DNA of 64,000 nt from contig OY282560.1 in NCBI GenBank assembly GCA_958295665.1, positions 54,312,333 through 54,376,332 on the forward strand. Reading direction: 5' to 3'. The stretch comes from Tipula vernalis (taxonomy: Eukaryota; Arthropoda; Insecta; Diptera; Tipulidae). This document shows, piece after piece, positions 36,907-51,053 of the stretch. Position 1 is the stretch's first letter. Each line of letters starts with the position of its first letter. The translations under genes and the position numbers were made by a program. Below the pieces are notes generated by a model. It did no database searches. It was not told the origin of the DNA and worked only from the letters and a program-made list of their open reading frames with translations.

Positions 36907-38632
36907 AGCAATTACAAATCCCGAAACCTATTGATAGAGGTATCAACCATCGAAATCGAAGCATTTTAGATTTTTGCCGCACAAAAACTTGTGGGCTATA
37001 GCACAGTTAATTTTCAATAAAATTGAATTTTCTAAGAAATGTTTAGAAATAATCGAGCAATCAAAATGAAAATTGTCACAGCAATTACAAATCCCGAAAC
37101 CTATTGATAGAGGTATCAACCATCGAAATCGAAGCATTTTAGATTTTTGCCACACAAAAACTTGTGGGCTATAGCACAGTTGATTTTCAATAAAATTGAA
37201 TTTTCTAAGAAATGTTTAGAAATAATCGAGCAATCAAAATGAAAATTGTCACAGCAATTACAGGTCCCGAAACCTATTGATAGAGGTATCAACCATCGAA
37301 ATCGGAGCATTTTAGATTTTTGCCGCTAAAAACTTGTGGGCTATAGCACAGTTAATTTTCAATAAAATTGAATTTTCTAAGAAATGTTTAGAAATAATCA
37401 AGCAATCAAAATGAAAATTGTCACAGCAATTACAAATCCCGAAACCTATTGATAGAGGTATCAACCATCGAAATCGAAGCATTTTAGATTTTTGCCGCAC
37501 AAAAACTTGTGGGCTATAGCACAGTTGATTTTCAATAAAATTGAATTTTCTAAGAAATGTTTAGAAATAATCGAGCAATCAAAATGAAAATTGTCACAGC
37601 AATTACAGGTCCCGAAACCTATTGATAGAGGTATCAACCATCGAAATCGGAGCATTTTAGATTTTTGCCGCTAAAAACTTGTGGGCTATAGCACAGTTAA
37701 TTTTCAATAAAATTGAATTTTCTAAGAAATGTTTAGAAATAATCGAGCAATCAAAATGAAAATTGTCACAGCAATTACAAATCCCGAAACCTATTGATAG
37801 AGGTATCAACCATCGAAATCGAAGCATTTTAGATTTTTGCCGCACAAAAACTTGTGGGCTATAGCACAGTTGATTTTCAATAAAATTGAATTTTCTAAGA
37901 AATGTTTAGAAATAATCGAGCAATCAAAATGAAAATTGTCACAGCAATTACAAATCCCGAAACCTATTGATAGAGGTATCAACCATTGAAATCGAAGCAT
38001 TTTAGATTTTTGCCCACAAAAACTTGTGGGCTATAGCACAGTTGATTTTCAATAAAATTGAATTTTCTAAGAAATGTTTAGAAATAATCGAGCAATCAAA
38101 ATGAAAATTGTCACAGCAATTACAGGTCCCGAAACCTATTGATAGAGGTATCAACCATCGAAATCGGAGCATTTTAGATTTTTGCCGCTAAAAACTTGTG
38201 GGCTATAGCACAGTTAATTTTCAATAAAATTGAATTTTCTAAGAAATGTTTAGAAATAATCGAGCAATCAAAATGAAAATTGTCACAGCAATTACAAATC
38301 CCGAAACCTATTGATAGAGGTATCAACCATCGAAATCGAAGCATTTTAGATTTTTGCCGCACAAAAACTTGTGGGCTATAGCACAGTTGATTTTCAATAA
38401 AATTGAATTTTCTAAGAAATGTTTAGAAATAATCGAGCAATCAAAATGAAAATTGTCACAGCAATTACAAATCCCGAAACCTATTGATAGAGGTATCAAC
38501 TATTGAAATCGAAGCATTTTAGATTTTTGCCGCACAAAAACTTGTGGGCTATAGCACAGTTAATTTTCAATAAAATTGAATTTTCTAAGAAATGTTTAGA
38601 AATAATCGAGCAATCAAAATGAAAATTGTCAC
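36907..38632 (+). repeat. 1726-bp decamer HOR, copy 1
   Basis: Ten monomers open with two aatccc types, the second of which carries gccacacaaaa (change at about 37152). A ggtccc monomer with taatcaagc (about 37399) follows. One monomer has the private one-base deletion gcccacaaaa at about 38013. The same order begins again at 38633 and at 43642. Confidence 0.88.
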
Positions 38633-40358
38633 AGCAATTACAAATCCCGAAACCTATTGATAGAGGTATCAACCATCGAAATCGAAGCATTTTAGATTTT
38701 TGCCGCACAAAAACTTGTGGGCTATAGCACAGTTAATTTTCAATAAAATTGAATTTTCTAAGAAATGTTTAGAAATAATCGAGCAATCAAAATGAAAATT
38801 GTCACAGCAATTACAAATCCCGAAACCTATTGATAGAGGTATCAACCATCGAAATCGAAGCATTTTAGATTTTTGCCACACAAAAACTTGTGGGCTATAG
38901 CACAGTTGATTTTCAATAAAATTGAATTTTCTAAGAAATGTTTAGAAATAATCGAGCAATCAAAATGAAAATTGTCACAGCAATTACAGGTCCCGAAACC
39001 TATTGATAGAGGTATCAACCATCGAAATCGGAGCATTTTAGATTTTTGCCGCTAAAAACTTGTGGGCTATAGCACAGTTAATTTTCAATAAAATTGAATT
39101 TTCTAAGAAATGTTTAGAAATAATCAAGCAATCAAAATGAAAATTGTCACAGCAATTACAAATCCCGAAACCTATTGATAGAGGTATCAACCATCGAAAT
39201 CGAAGCATTTTAGATTTTTGCCGCACAAAAACTTGTGGGCTATAGCACAGTTGATTTTCAATAAAATTGAATTTTCTAAGAAATGTTTAGAAATAATCGA
39301 GCAATCAAAATGAAAATTGTCACAGCAATTACAGGTCCCGAAACCTATTGATAGAGGTATCAACCATCGAAATCGGAGCATTTTAGATTTTTGCCGCTAA
39401 AAACTTGTGGGCTATAGCACAGTTAATTTTCAATAAAATTGAATTTTCTAAGAAATGTTTAGAAATAATCGAGCAATCAAAATGAAAATTGTCACAGCAA
39501 TTACAAATCCCGAAACCTATTGATAGAGGTATCAACCATCGAAATCGAAGCATTTTAGATTTTTGCCGCACAAAAACTTGTGGGCTATAGCACAGTTGAT
39601 TTTCAATAAAATTGAATTTTCTAAGAAATGTTTAGAAATAATCGAGCAATCAAAATGAAAATTGTCACAGCAATTACAAATCCCGAAACCTATTGATAGA
39701 GGTATCAACCATTGAAATCGAAGCATTTTAGATTTTTGCCGCACAAAAACTTGTGGGCTATAGCACAGTTGATTTTCAATAAAATTGAATTTTCTAAGAA
39801 ATGTTTAGAAATAATCGAGCAATCAAAATGAAAATTGTCACAGCAATTACAGGTCCCGAAACCTATTGATAGAGGTATCAACCATCGAAATCGGAGCATT
39901 TTAGATTTTTGCCGCTAAAAACTTGTGGGCTATAGCACAGTTAATTTTCAATAAAATTGAATTTTCTAAGAAATGTTTAGAAATAATCGAGCAATCAAAA
40001 TGAAAATTGTCACAGCAATTACAAATCCCGAAACCTATTGATAGAGGTATCAACCATCGAAATCGAAGCATTTTAGATTTTAGCCGCTAAAAACTTGTGG
40101 GCTATAGCACAGTTGATTTTCAATAAAATTGAATTTTCTAAGAAATGTTTAGAAATAATCGAGCAATCAAAATGAAAATTGTCACAGCAATTACAAATCC
40201 CGAAACCTATTGATAGAGGTATCAACCATTGAAATCGAAGCATTTTAGATTTTTGCCGCACAAAAACTTGTGGGCTATAGCACAGTTAATTTTCAATAAA
40301 ATTGAATTTTCTAAGAAATGTTTAGAAATAATCGAGCAATCAAAATGAAAATTGTCAC
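38633..40358 (+). repeat. 1726-bp decamer HOR, copy 2
   Basis: This repeats the order of copy 1 at a spacing of 1726 bp, including gccacacaaaa at about 38878 and taatcaagc at about 39125. It lacks the gcccacaaaa deletion. Near its end one monomer combines aatccc/catcgaaatcga with ttttagccgct. Elsewhere the ttttagccgct variant usually goes with ggtccc/catcgaaatcgg, so this monomer looks recombinant. Confidence 0.85.
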
Positions 40359-43300
40359 AGCAATTACAAATCCCGAAACCTATTGATAGAGGTATCAACC
40401 ATCGAAATCGAAGCATTTTAGATTTTTGCCGCACAAAAACTTGTGGGCTATAGCACAGTTAATTTTCAATAAAATTGAATTTTCTAAGAAATGTTTAGAA
40501 ATAATCGAGCAATCAAAATGAAAATTGTCACAGCAATTACAAATCCCGAAACCTATTGATAGAGGTATCAACCATCGAAATCGAAGCATTTTAGATTTTT
40601 GCCACACAAAAACTTGTGGGCTATAGCACAGTTGATTTTCAATAAAATTGAATTTTCTAAGAAATGTTTAGAAATAATCGAGCAATCAAAATGAAAATTG
40701 TCACAGCAATTACAGGTCCCGAAACCTATTGATAGAGGTATCAACCATCGAAATCGGAGCATTTTAGATTTTTGCCGCTAAAAACTTGTGGGCTATAGCA
40801 CAGTTGATTTTCAATAAAATTGAATTTTCTAAGAAATGTTTAGAAATAATCGAGCAATCAAAATGAAAATTGTCACAGCAATTACAAATCCCGAAACCTA
40901 TTGATAGAGGTATCAACCATTGAAATCGAAGCATTTTAGATTTTTGCCGCACAAAAACTTGTGGGCTATAGCACAGTTAATTTTCAATAAAATTGAATTT
41001 TCTAAGAAATGTTTAGAAATAATCGAGCAATCAAAATGAAAATTGTCACAGCAATTACAAATCCCGAAACCTATTGATAGAGGTATCAACCATCGAAATC
41101 GAAGCATTTTATATTTTTGCCGCACAAAAACTTGTGGGCTATAGCACAGTTGATTTTCAATAAAATTGAATTTTCTAAGAAATGTTTAGAAATAATCGAG
41201 CAATCAAAATGAAAATTGTCACAGCAATTACAAATCCCGAAACCTATTGATAGAGGTATCAACCATTGAAATCGAAGCATTTTAGATTTTTGCCGCACAA
41301 AAACTTGTGGGCTATAGCACAGTTAATTTTCAATAAAATTGAATTTTCTAAGAAATGTTTAGAAATAATCGAGCAATCAAAATGAAAATTGTCACAGCAA
41401 TTACAAATCCCGAAACCTATTGATAGAGGTATCAACCATCGAAATCGAAGCATTTTAGATTTTTGCCACACAAAAACTTGTGGGCTATAGCACAGTTGAT
41501 TTTCAATAAAATTGAATTTTCTAAGAAATGTTTAGAAATAATCGAGCAATCAAAATGAAAATTGTCACAGCAATTACAGGTCCCGAAACCTATTGATAGA
41601 GGTATCAACCATCGAAATCGGAGCATTTTAGATTTTTGCCGCTAAAAACTTGTGGGCTATAGCACAGTTGATTTTCAATAAAATTGAATTTTCTAAGAAA
41701 TGTTTAGAAATAATCGAGCAATCAAAATGAAAATTGTCACAGCAATTACAAATCCCGAAACCTATTGATAGAGGTATCAACCATCGAAATCGAAGCATTT
41801 TAGATTTTTGCCACACAAAAACTTGTGGGCTATAGCACAGTTGATTTTCAATAAAATTGAATTTTCTAAGAAATGTTTAGAAATAATCGAGCAATCAAAA
41901 TGAAAATTGTCACAGCAATTACAGGTCCCGAAACCTATTGATAGAGGTATCAACCATCGAAATCGGAGCATTTTAGATTTTTGCCGCTAAAAACTTGTGG
42001 GCTATAGCACAGTTGATTTTCAATAAAATTGAATTTTCTAAGAAATGTTTAGAAATAATCGAGCAATCAAAATGAAAATTGTCACAGCAATTACAAATCC
42101 CGAAACCTATTGATAGAGGTATCAACCATCGAAATCGAAGCATTTTAGATTTTTGCCGCACAAAAACTTGTGGGCTATAGCACAGTTGATTTTCAATAAA
42201 ATTGAATTTTCTAAGAAATGTTTAGAAATAATCGAGCAATCAAAATGAAAATTGTCACAGCAATTACAGGTCCCGAAACCTATTGATAGAGGTATCAACC
42301 ATTGAAATCGAAGCATTTTAGATTTTTGCCGCACAAAAACTTGTGGGCTATAGCACAGTTAATTTTCAATAAAATTGAATTTTCTAAGAAATGTTTAGAA
42401 ATAATCGAGCAATCAAAATGAAAATTGTCACAGCAATTACAAATCCCGAAACCTATTGATAGAGGTATCAACCATCGAAATCGAAGCATTTTAGATTTTT
42501 GCCGCACAAAAACTTGTGGGCTATAGCACAGTTGATTTTCAATAAAATTGAATTTTCTAAGAAATGTTTAGAAATAATCGAGCAATCAAAATGAAAATTG
42601 TCACAGCAATTACAAATCCCGAAACCTATTGATAGAGGTATCAACCATTGAAATCGAAGCATTTTAGATTTTTGCCGCACAAAAACTTGTGGGCTATAGC
42701 ACAGTTAATTTTCAATAAAATTGAATTTTCTAAGAAATGTTTAGAAATAATCGAGCAATCAAAATGAAAATTGTCACAGCAATTACAAATCCCGAAACCT
42801 ATTGATAGAGGTATCAACCATCGAAATCGAAGCATTTTAGATTTTTGCCACACAAAAACTTGTGGGCTATAGCACAGTTGATTTTCAATAAAATTGAATT
42901 TTCTAAGAAATGTTTAGAAATAATCGAGCAATCAAAATGAAAATTGTCACAGCAATTACAGGTCCCGAAACCTATTGATAGAGGTATCAACCATCGAAAT
43001 CGGAGCATTTTAGATTTTTGCCGCTAAAAACGTGTGGGCTATAGCACAGTTGATTTTCAATAAAATTGAATTTTCTAAGAAATGTTTAGAAATAATCGAG
43101 CAATCAAAATGAAAATTGTCACAGCAATTACAAATCCCGAAACCTATTGATAGAGGTATCAACCATTGAAATCGAAGCATTTTAGATTTTTGCCGCACAA
43201 AAACTTGTGGGCTATAGCACAGTTAATTTTCAATAAAATTGAATTTTCTAAGAAATGTTTAGAAATAATCGAGCAATCAAAATGAAAATTGTCACAGCAA

Positions 43301-43641
43301 TTACAAATCCCGAAACCTATTGATAGAGGTATCAACCATCGAAATCGAAGCATTTTAGATTTTTGCCGCACAAAAACTTGTGGGCTATAGCACAGTTGAT
43401 TTTCAATAAAATTGAATTTTCTAAGAAATGTTTAGAAATAATCGAGCAATCAAAATGAAAATTGTCACAGCAATTACAAATCCCGAAACCTATTGATAGA
43501 GGTATCAACCATTGAAATCGAAGCATTTTAGATTTTTGCCGCACAAAAACTTGTGGGCTATAGCACAGTTAATTTTCAATAAAATTGAATTTTCTAAGAA
43601 ATGTTTAGAAATAATCGAGCAATCAAAATGAAAATTGTCAC

Positions 43642-45368
43642 AGCAATTACAAATCCCGAAACCTATTGATAGAGGTATCAACCATCGAAATCGAAGCATT
43701 TTAGATTTTTGCCGCACAAAAACTTGTGGGCTATAGCACAGTTAATTTTCAATAAAATTGAATTTTCTAAGAAATGTTTAGAAATAATCGAGCAATCAAA
43801 ATGAAAATTGTCACAGCAATTACAAATCCCGAAACCTATTGATAGAGGTATCAACCATCGAAATCGAAGCATTTTAGATTTTTGCCACACAAAAACTTGT
43901 GGGCTATAGCACAGTTGATTTTCAATAAAATTGAATTTTCTAAGAAATGTTTAGAAATAATCGAGCAATCAAAATGAAAATTGTCACAGCAATTACAGGT
44001 CCCGAAACCTATTGATAGAGGTATCAACCATCGAAATCGGAGCATTTTATATTTTTGCCGCTAAAAACTTGTGGGCTATAGCACAGTTAATTTTCAATAA
44101 AATTGAATTTTCTAAGAAATGTTTAGAAATAATCAAGCAATCAAAATGAAAATTGTCACAGCAATTACAAATCCCGAAACCTATTGATAGAGGTATCAAC
44201 CATCGAAATCGAAGCATTTTAGATTTTTGCCGCACAAAAACTTGTGGGCTATAGCACAGTTGATTTTCAATAAAATTGAATTTTCTAAGAAATGTTTAGA
44301 AATAATCGAGCAATCAAAATGAAAATTGTCACAGCAATTACAGGTCCCGAAACCTATTGATAGAGGTATCAACCATCGAAATCGGAGCATTTTAGATTTT
44401 TGCCGCTAAAAACTTGTGGGCTATAGCACAGTTGATTTTCAATAAAATTGAATTTTCTAAGAAATGTTTAGAAATAATCGAGCAATCAAAATGAAAATTG
44501 TCACAGCAATTACAAATCCCGAAACCTATTGATAGAGGTATCAACCATCGAAATCGAAGCATTTTAGATTTTTGCCGCACAAAAACTTGTGGGCTATAGC
44601 ACAGTTGATTTTCAATAAAATTGAATTTTCTAAGAAATGTTTAGAAATAATCGAGCAATCAAAATGAAAATTGTCACAGCAATTACAAATCCCGAAACCT
44701 ATTGATAGAGGTATCAACCATTGAAATCGAAGCATTTTAGATTTTTGCCGCACAAAAACTTGTGGGCTATAGCACAGTTGATTTTCAATAAAATTGAATT
44801 TTCTAAGAAATGTTTAGAAATAATCGAGCAATCAAAATGAAAATTGTCACAGCAATTACAGGTCCCGAAACCTATTGATAGAGGTATCAACCATCGAAAT
44901 CGGAGCATTTTAGATTTTTGCCGCTAAAAACTTGTGGGCTATAGCACAGTTAATTTTCAATAAAATTGAATTTTCTAAGAAATGTTTAGAAATAATCGAG
45001 CAATCAAAATGAAAATTGTCACAGCAATTACAAATCCCGAAACCTATTGATAGAGGTATCAACCATCGAAATCGAAGCATTTTAGATTTTTGCCGCACAA
45101 AAACTTGTGGGCTATACCACAGTTGATTTTCAATAAAATTGAATTTTCTAAGAAATGTTTAGAAATAATCGAGCAATCAAAATGAAAATTGTCACAGCAA
45201 TTACAAATCCCGAAACCTATTGATAGAGGTATCAACCATTGAAACCGAAGCATTTTAGATTTTTGCCGCACAAAAACTTGTGGGCTATAGCACAGTTAAT
45301 TTTCAATAAAATTGAATTTTCTAAGAAATGTTTAGAAATAATCGAGCAATCAAAATGAAAATTGTCAC
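43642..45368 (+). repeat. Decamer HOR, displaced third copy
   Basis: The same ten-monomer order reappears 5009 bp (29 monomers) after copy 2. It has gccacacaaaa at about 43887 and taatcaagc at about 44135, and is one base longer than the other copies. Private changes include ttttatatttt at about 44050, ctataccacag at about 45118 and gaaaccgaag at about 45245. Between copies 2 and 3, shorter blocks with gccacacaaaa recur at other spacings. Confidence 0.82.
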
Positions 45369-46404
45369 AGCAATTACAAATCCCGAAACCTATTGATAGA
45401 GGTATCAACCATCGAAATCGAAGCATTTTAGATTTTTGCCGCACAAAAACTTGTGGGCTATAGCACAGTTAATTTTCAATAAAATTGAATTTTCTAAGAA
45501 ATGTTTAGAAATAATCGAGCAATCAAAATGAAAATTGTCACAGCAATTACAGGTCCCGAAACCTATTGATAGAGGTATCAACCATCGAAATCGGAGCATT
45601 TTAGATTTTTGCCGCTAAAAACTTGTGGGCTATAGCACAGTTGATTTTCAATAAAATTGAATTTTCTAAGAAATGTTTAGAAATAATCGAGCAATCAAAA
45701 TGAAAATTGTCACAGCAATTACAAATCCCGAAACCTATTGATAGAGGTATCAACCATTGAAATCGAAGCATTTTAGATTTTTGCCGCACAAAAACTTGTG
45801 GGCTATAGCACAGTTAATTTTCAATAAAATTGAATTTTCTAAGAAATGTTTAGAAATAATCGAGCAATCAAAATGAAAATTGTCACAGCAATTACAAATC
45901 CCGAAACCTATTGTTAGAGGTATCAACCATCGAAATCGAAGCATTTTAGATTTTTGCCGCACAAAAACTTGTGGGCTATAGCACAGTTGATTTTCAATAA
46001 AATTGAATTTTCTAAGAAATGTTTAGAAATAATCGAGCAATCAAAATGAAAATTGTCACAGCAATTACAAATCCCGAAACCTATTGATAGAGGTATCAAC
46101 CATCGAAATCGAAGCATTTTAGATTTTTGCCGCACAAAAACTTGTGGGCTATAGCACAGTTGATTTTCAATAAAATTGAATTTTCTAAGAAATGTTTAGA
46201 AATAATCGAGCAATCAAAATGAAAATTGTCACAGCAATTACAGGTCCCGAAACCTATTGATAGAGGTATCAACCATCGAAATCGGAGCATTTTAGATTTT
46301 TGCCGCTAAAAACTTGTGGGCTATAGCACAGTTGATTTTCAATAAAATTGAATTTTCTAAGAAATGTTTAGAAATAATCGAGCAATCAAAATGAAAATTG
46401 TCAC

Positions 46405-47266
46405 AGCAATTACAAATCCCGAAACCTATTGATAGAGGTATCAACCATTGAAATCGAAGCATTTTAGATTTTGCCGCACAAAAACTTGTGGGCTATAGCA
46501 CAGTTAATTTTCAATAAAATTGAATTTTCTAAGAAATGTTTAGAAATAATCGAGCAATCAAAATGAAAATTGTCACAGCAATTACAAATCCCGAAACCTA
46601 TTGATAGAGGTATCAACCATCGAAATCGAAGCATTTTAGATTTTTGCCGCACAAAAACTTGTGGGCTATAGCACAGTTAATTTTCAATAAAATTGAATTT
46701 TCTAAGAAATGTTTAGAAATAATCGAGCAATCAAAATGAAAATTGTCACAGCAATTACAGGTCCCGAAACCTATTGATAGAGGTATCAACCATCGAAATC
46801 GGAGCATTTTAGATTTTTGCCGCTAAAAACTTGTGGGCTATAGCACAGTTGATTTTCAATAAAATTGAATTTTCTAAGAAATGTTTAGAAATAATCGAGC
46901 AATCAAAATGAAAATTGTCACAGCAATTACAGGTCCCGAAACCTATTGATAGAGGTATCAACCATCGAAATCGAAGCATTTTAGATTTTTGCCGCACAAA
47001 AACTTGTGGGCTATAGCACAGTTGATTTTCAATAAAATTGAATTTTCTAAGAAATGTTTAGAAATAATCGAGCAATCAAAATGAAAATTGTCACAGCAAT
47101 TACAGGTCCCGAAACCTATTGATAGAGGTATCAACCATCGAAATCGGAGCATTTTAGATTTTTGCCGCTAAAAACTTGTGGGCTATAGCACAGTTGATTT
47201 TCAATAAAATTGAATTTTCTAAGAAATGTTTAGAAATAATCGAGCAATCAAAATGAAAATTGTCAC
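46405..47266 (+). repeat. Five-monomer segment with a one-base deletion marker
   Basis: The first monomer (46405-46576) is cattg/gccgcac but only 172 bp, because agatttttgcc has lost one t (agattttgcc, about 46470). The same deletion recurs 862 bp later in the monomer starting at 47267. The first three monomers after each marker match. The fourth differs, so only about 517 bp is clearly shared. Confidence 0.85.
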
Positions 47267-47955
47267 AGCAATTACAAATCCCGAAACCTATTGATAGAGG
47301 TATCAACCATTGAAATCGAAGCATTTTAGATTTTGCCGCACAAAAACTTGTGGGCTATAGCACAGTTAATTTTCAATAAAATTGAATTTTCTAAGAAATG
47401 TTTAGAAATAATCGAGCAATCAAAATGAAAATTGTCACAGCAATTACAAATCCCGAAACCTATTGATAGAGGTATCAACCATCGAAATCGAAGCATTTTA
47501 GATTTTTGCCGCACAAAAACTTGTGGGCTATAGCACAGTTAATTTTCAATAAAATTGAATTTTCTAAGAAATGTTTAGAAATAATCGAGCAATCAAAATG
47601 AAAATTGTCACAGCAATTACAGGTCCCGAAACCTATTGATAGAGGTATCAACCATCGAAATCGGAGCATTTTAGATTTTTGCCGCTAAAAACTTGTGGGC
47701 TATAGCACAGTTGATTTTCAATAAAATTGAATTTTCTAAGAAATGTTTAGAAATAATCGAGCAATCAAAATGAAAATTGTCACAGCAATTACAGGTCCCG
47801 AAACCTATTGATAGAGGTATCAACCATCGAAATCGGAGCATTTTAGATTTTAGCCGCTAAAAACTTGTGGGCTATAGCACAGTTGATTTTCAATAAAATT
47901 GAATTTTCTAAGAAATGTTTAGAAATAATCGAGCAATCAAAATGAAAATTGTCAC

Positions 47956-48117
47956 AGCAATTACAGGTCCCGAAACCTATTGATAGAGGTATCAACCATC
48001 GAAATCGGAGCATTTTAGATTTTAGCCGCTAAAAACTTGTGGGCTATAGCACAGTTGATTTTCAATAAAATTGAATTTTCTAAGAAATAATCGAGCAATC
48101 AAAATGAAAATTGTCAC
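47956..48117 (+). repeat. 162-bp monomer with a 10-bp internal deletion
   Basis: This monomer reads tctaagaaataatcgag where others read agaaat, then gttt, then agaaat, then aatc. The lost ten bases equal one copy of the six-base direct repeat agaaat plus the four bases between. The junction is at about 48083-48089. It is the largest deletion I found within a monomer in the window. Confidence 0.93.
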
Positions 48118-49326
48118 AGCAATTACAAATCCCGAAACCTATTGATAGAGGTATCAACCATTGAAATCGAAGCATTTTAGATTTTTGCCGCACAAAAACT
48201 TGTGGGCTATAGCACAGTTAATTTTCAATAAAATTGAATTTTCTAAGAAATGTTTAGAAATAATCGAGCAATCAAAATGAAAATTGTCACAGCAATTACA
48301 AATCCCGAAACCTATTGATAGAGGTATCAACCATCGAAATCGGAGCATTTTAGATTTTTGCCGCTAAAAACTTGTGGGCTATAGCACAGTTGATTTTCAA
48401 TAAAATTGAATTTTCTAAGAAATGTTTAGAAATAATCGAGCAATCAAAATGAAAATTGTCACAGCAATTACAAATCCCGAAACCTATTGATAGAGGTATC
48501 AACCATTGAAATCGAAGCATTTTAGATTTTTGCCGCACAAAAACTTGTGGGCTATAGCACAGTTAATTTTCAATAAAATTGAATTTTCTAAGAAATGTTT
48601 AGAAATAATCGAGCAATCAAAATGAAAATTGTCACAGCAATTACAAATCCCGAAACCTATTGTTAGAGGTATCAACCATCGAAATCGAAGCATTTTAGAT
48701 TTTTGCCGCACAAAAACTTGTGGGCTATAGCACAGTTGATTTTCAATAAAATTGAATTTTCTAAGAAATGTTTAGAAATAATCGAGCAATCAAAATGAAA
48801 ATTGTCACAGCAATTACAAATCCCGAAACCTATTGATAGAGGTATCAACCATCGAAATCGAAGCATTTTAGATTTTTGCCGCACAAAAACTTGTGGGCTA
48901 TAGCACAGTTGATTTTCAATAAAATTGAATTTTCTAAGAAATGTTTAGAAATAATCGAGCAATCAAAATGAAAATTGTCACAGCAATTACAGGTCCCGAA
49001 ACCTATTGATAGAGGTATCAACCATCGAAATCGGAGCATTTTAGATTTTAGCCGCTAAAAACTTGTGGGCTATAGCACAGTTGATTTTCAATAAAATTGA
49101 ATTTTCTAAGAAATGTTTAGAAATAATCGAGCAATCAAAATGAAAATTGTCACAGCAATTACAAATCCCGAAACCTATTGATAGAGGTATCAACCATTGA
49201 AATCGAAGCATTTTAGATTTTTGCCGCACAAAAACTTGTGGGCTATAGCACAGTTAATTTTCAATAAAATTGAATTTTCTAAGAAATGTTTAGAAATAAT
49301 CGAGCAATCAAAATGAAAATTGTCAC

Positions 49327-51053
49327 AGCAATTACAAATCCCGAAACCTATTGATAGAGGTATCAACCATCGAAATCGGAGCATTTTAGATTTTTGCCGC
49401 TAAAAACTTGTGGGCTATAGCACAGTTGATTTTCAATAAAATTGAATTTTCTAAGAAATGTTTAGAAATAATCGAGCAATCAAAATGAAAATTGTCACAG
49501 CAATTACAAATCCCGAAACCTATTGATAGAGGTATCAACCATTGAAATCGAAGCATTTTAGATTTTTGCCGCACAAAAACTTGTGGGCTATAGCACAGTT
49601 AATTTTCAATAAAATTGAATTTTCTAAGAAATGTTTAGAAATAATCGAGCAATCAAAATGAAAATTGTCACAGCAATTACAAATCCCGAAACCTATTGAT
49701 AGAGGTATCAACCATCGAAATCGAAGCATTTTAGATTTTTGCCGCACAAAAACTTGTGGGCTATAGCACAGTTAATTTTCAATAAAATTGAATTTTCTAA
49801 GAAATGTTTAGAAATAATCGAGCAATCAAAATGAAAATTGTCACAGCAATTACAAATCCCGAAACCTATTGATAGAGGTATCAACCATCGAAATCGAAGC
49901 ATTTTAGATTTTTGCCACACAAAAACTTGTGGGCTATAGCACAGTTGATTTTCAATAAAATTGAATTTTCTAAGAAATGTTTAGAAATAATCGAGCAATC
50001 AAAATGAAAATTGTCACAGCAATTACAGGTCCCGAAACCTATTGATAGAGGTATCAACCATTGAAATCGAAGCATTTTAGATTTTTGCCGCACAAAAACT
50101 TGTGGGCTATAGCACAGCTAATTTTCAATAAAATTGAATTTTCTAAGAAATGTTTAGAAATAATCGAGCAATCAAAATGAAAATTGTCACAGCAATTACA
50201 AATCCCGAAACCTATTGTTAGAGGTATCAACCATCGAAATCGAAGCATTTTAGATTTTTGCCGCACAAAAACTTGTGGGCTATAGCACAGTTTATTTTCA
50301 ATAAAATTGAATTTTCTAAGAAATGTTTAGAAATAATCGAGCAATCAAAATGAAAATTGTCACAGCAATTACAAATCCCGAAACCTATTGATAGAGGTAT
50401 CAACCATCGAAATCGAAGCATTTTAGATTTTTGCCGCACAAAAACTTGTGGGCTATAGCACAGTTGATTTTCAATAAAATTGAATTTTCTAAGAAATGTT
50501 TAGAAATAATCGAGCAATCAAAATGAAAATTGTCACAGCAATTACAGGTCCCGAAACCTATTGATAGAGGTATCAACCATCGAAATCGGAGCATTTTAGA
50601 TTTTTGCCGCTAAAAACTTGTGGGCTATAGCACAGTTGATTTTCAATAAAATTGAATTTTCTAAGAAATGTTTAGAAATAATCGAGCAATCAAAATGAAA
50701 ATTGTCACAGCAATTACAAATCCCGAAACCTATTGATAGAGGTATCAACCATCGAAATCGAAGCGTTTTAGATTTTTGCCGCACAAAAACTTGTGGGCTA
50801 TAGCACAGTTGATTTTCAATAAAATTGAATTTTTTAAGAAATGTTTAGAAATAATCGAGCAATCAAAATGAAAATTGTCACAGCAATTACAGGTCCCGAA
50901 ACCTATTGATAGAGGTATCAACCATCGAAATCGGAGCATTTTAGATTTTAGCCGCTAAAAACTTGTGGGCTATAGCACAGTTGATTTTCAATAAAATTGA
51001 ATTTTCTAAGAAATGTTTAGAAATAATCGAGCAATCAAAATGAAAATTGTCAC
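49327..51053 (+). repeat. Ten-monomer duplicated segment, copy 1
   Basis: The order of variants here matches 54502-56055. At the left the spacing is 5175 bp (30 monomers). On the right, including the private gaattttttaag at about 50828 (matching about 55830), it is 5002 bp. One monomer was therefore gained here or lost in the other copy. Confidence 0.82.
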
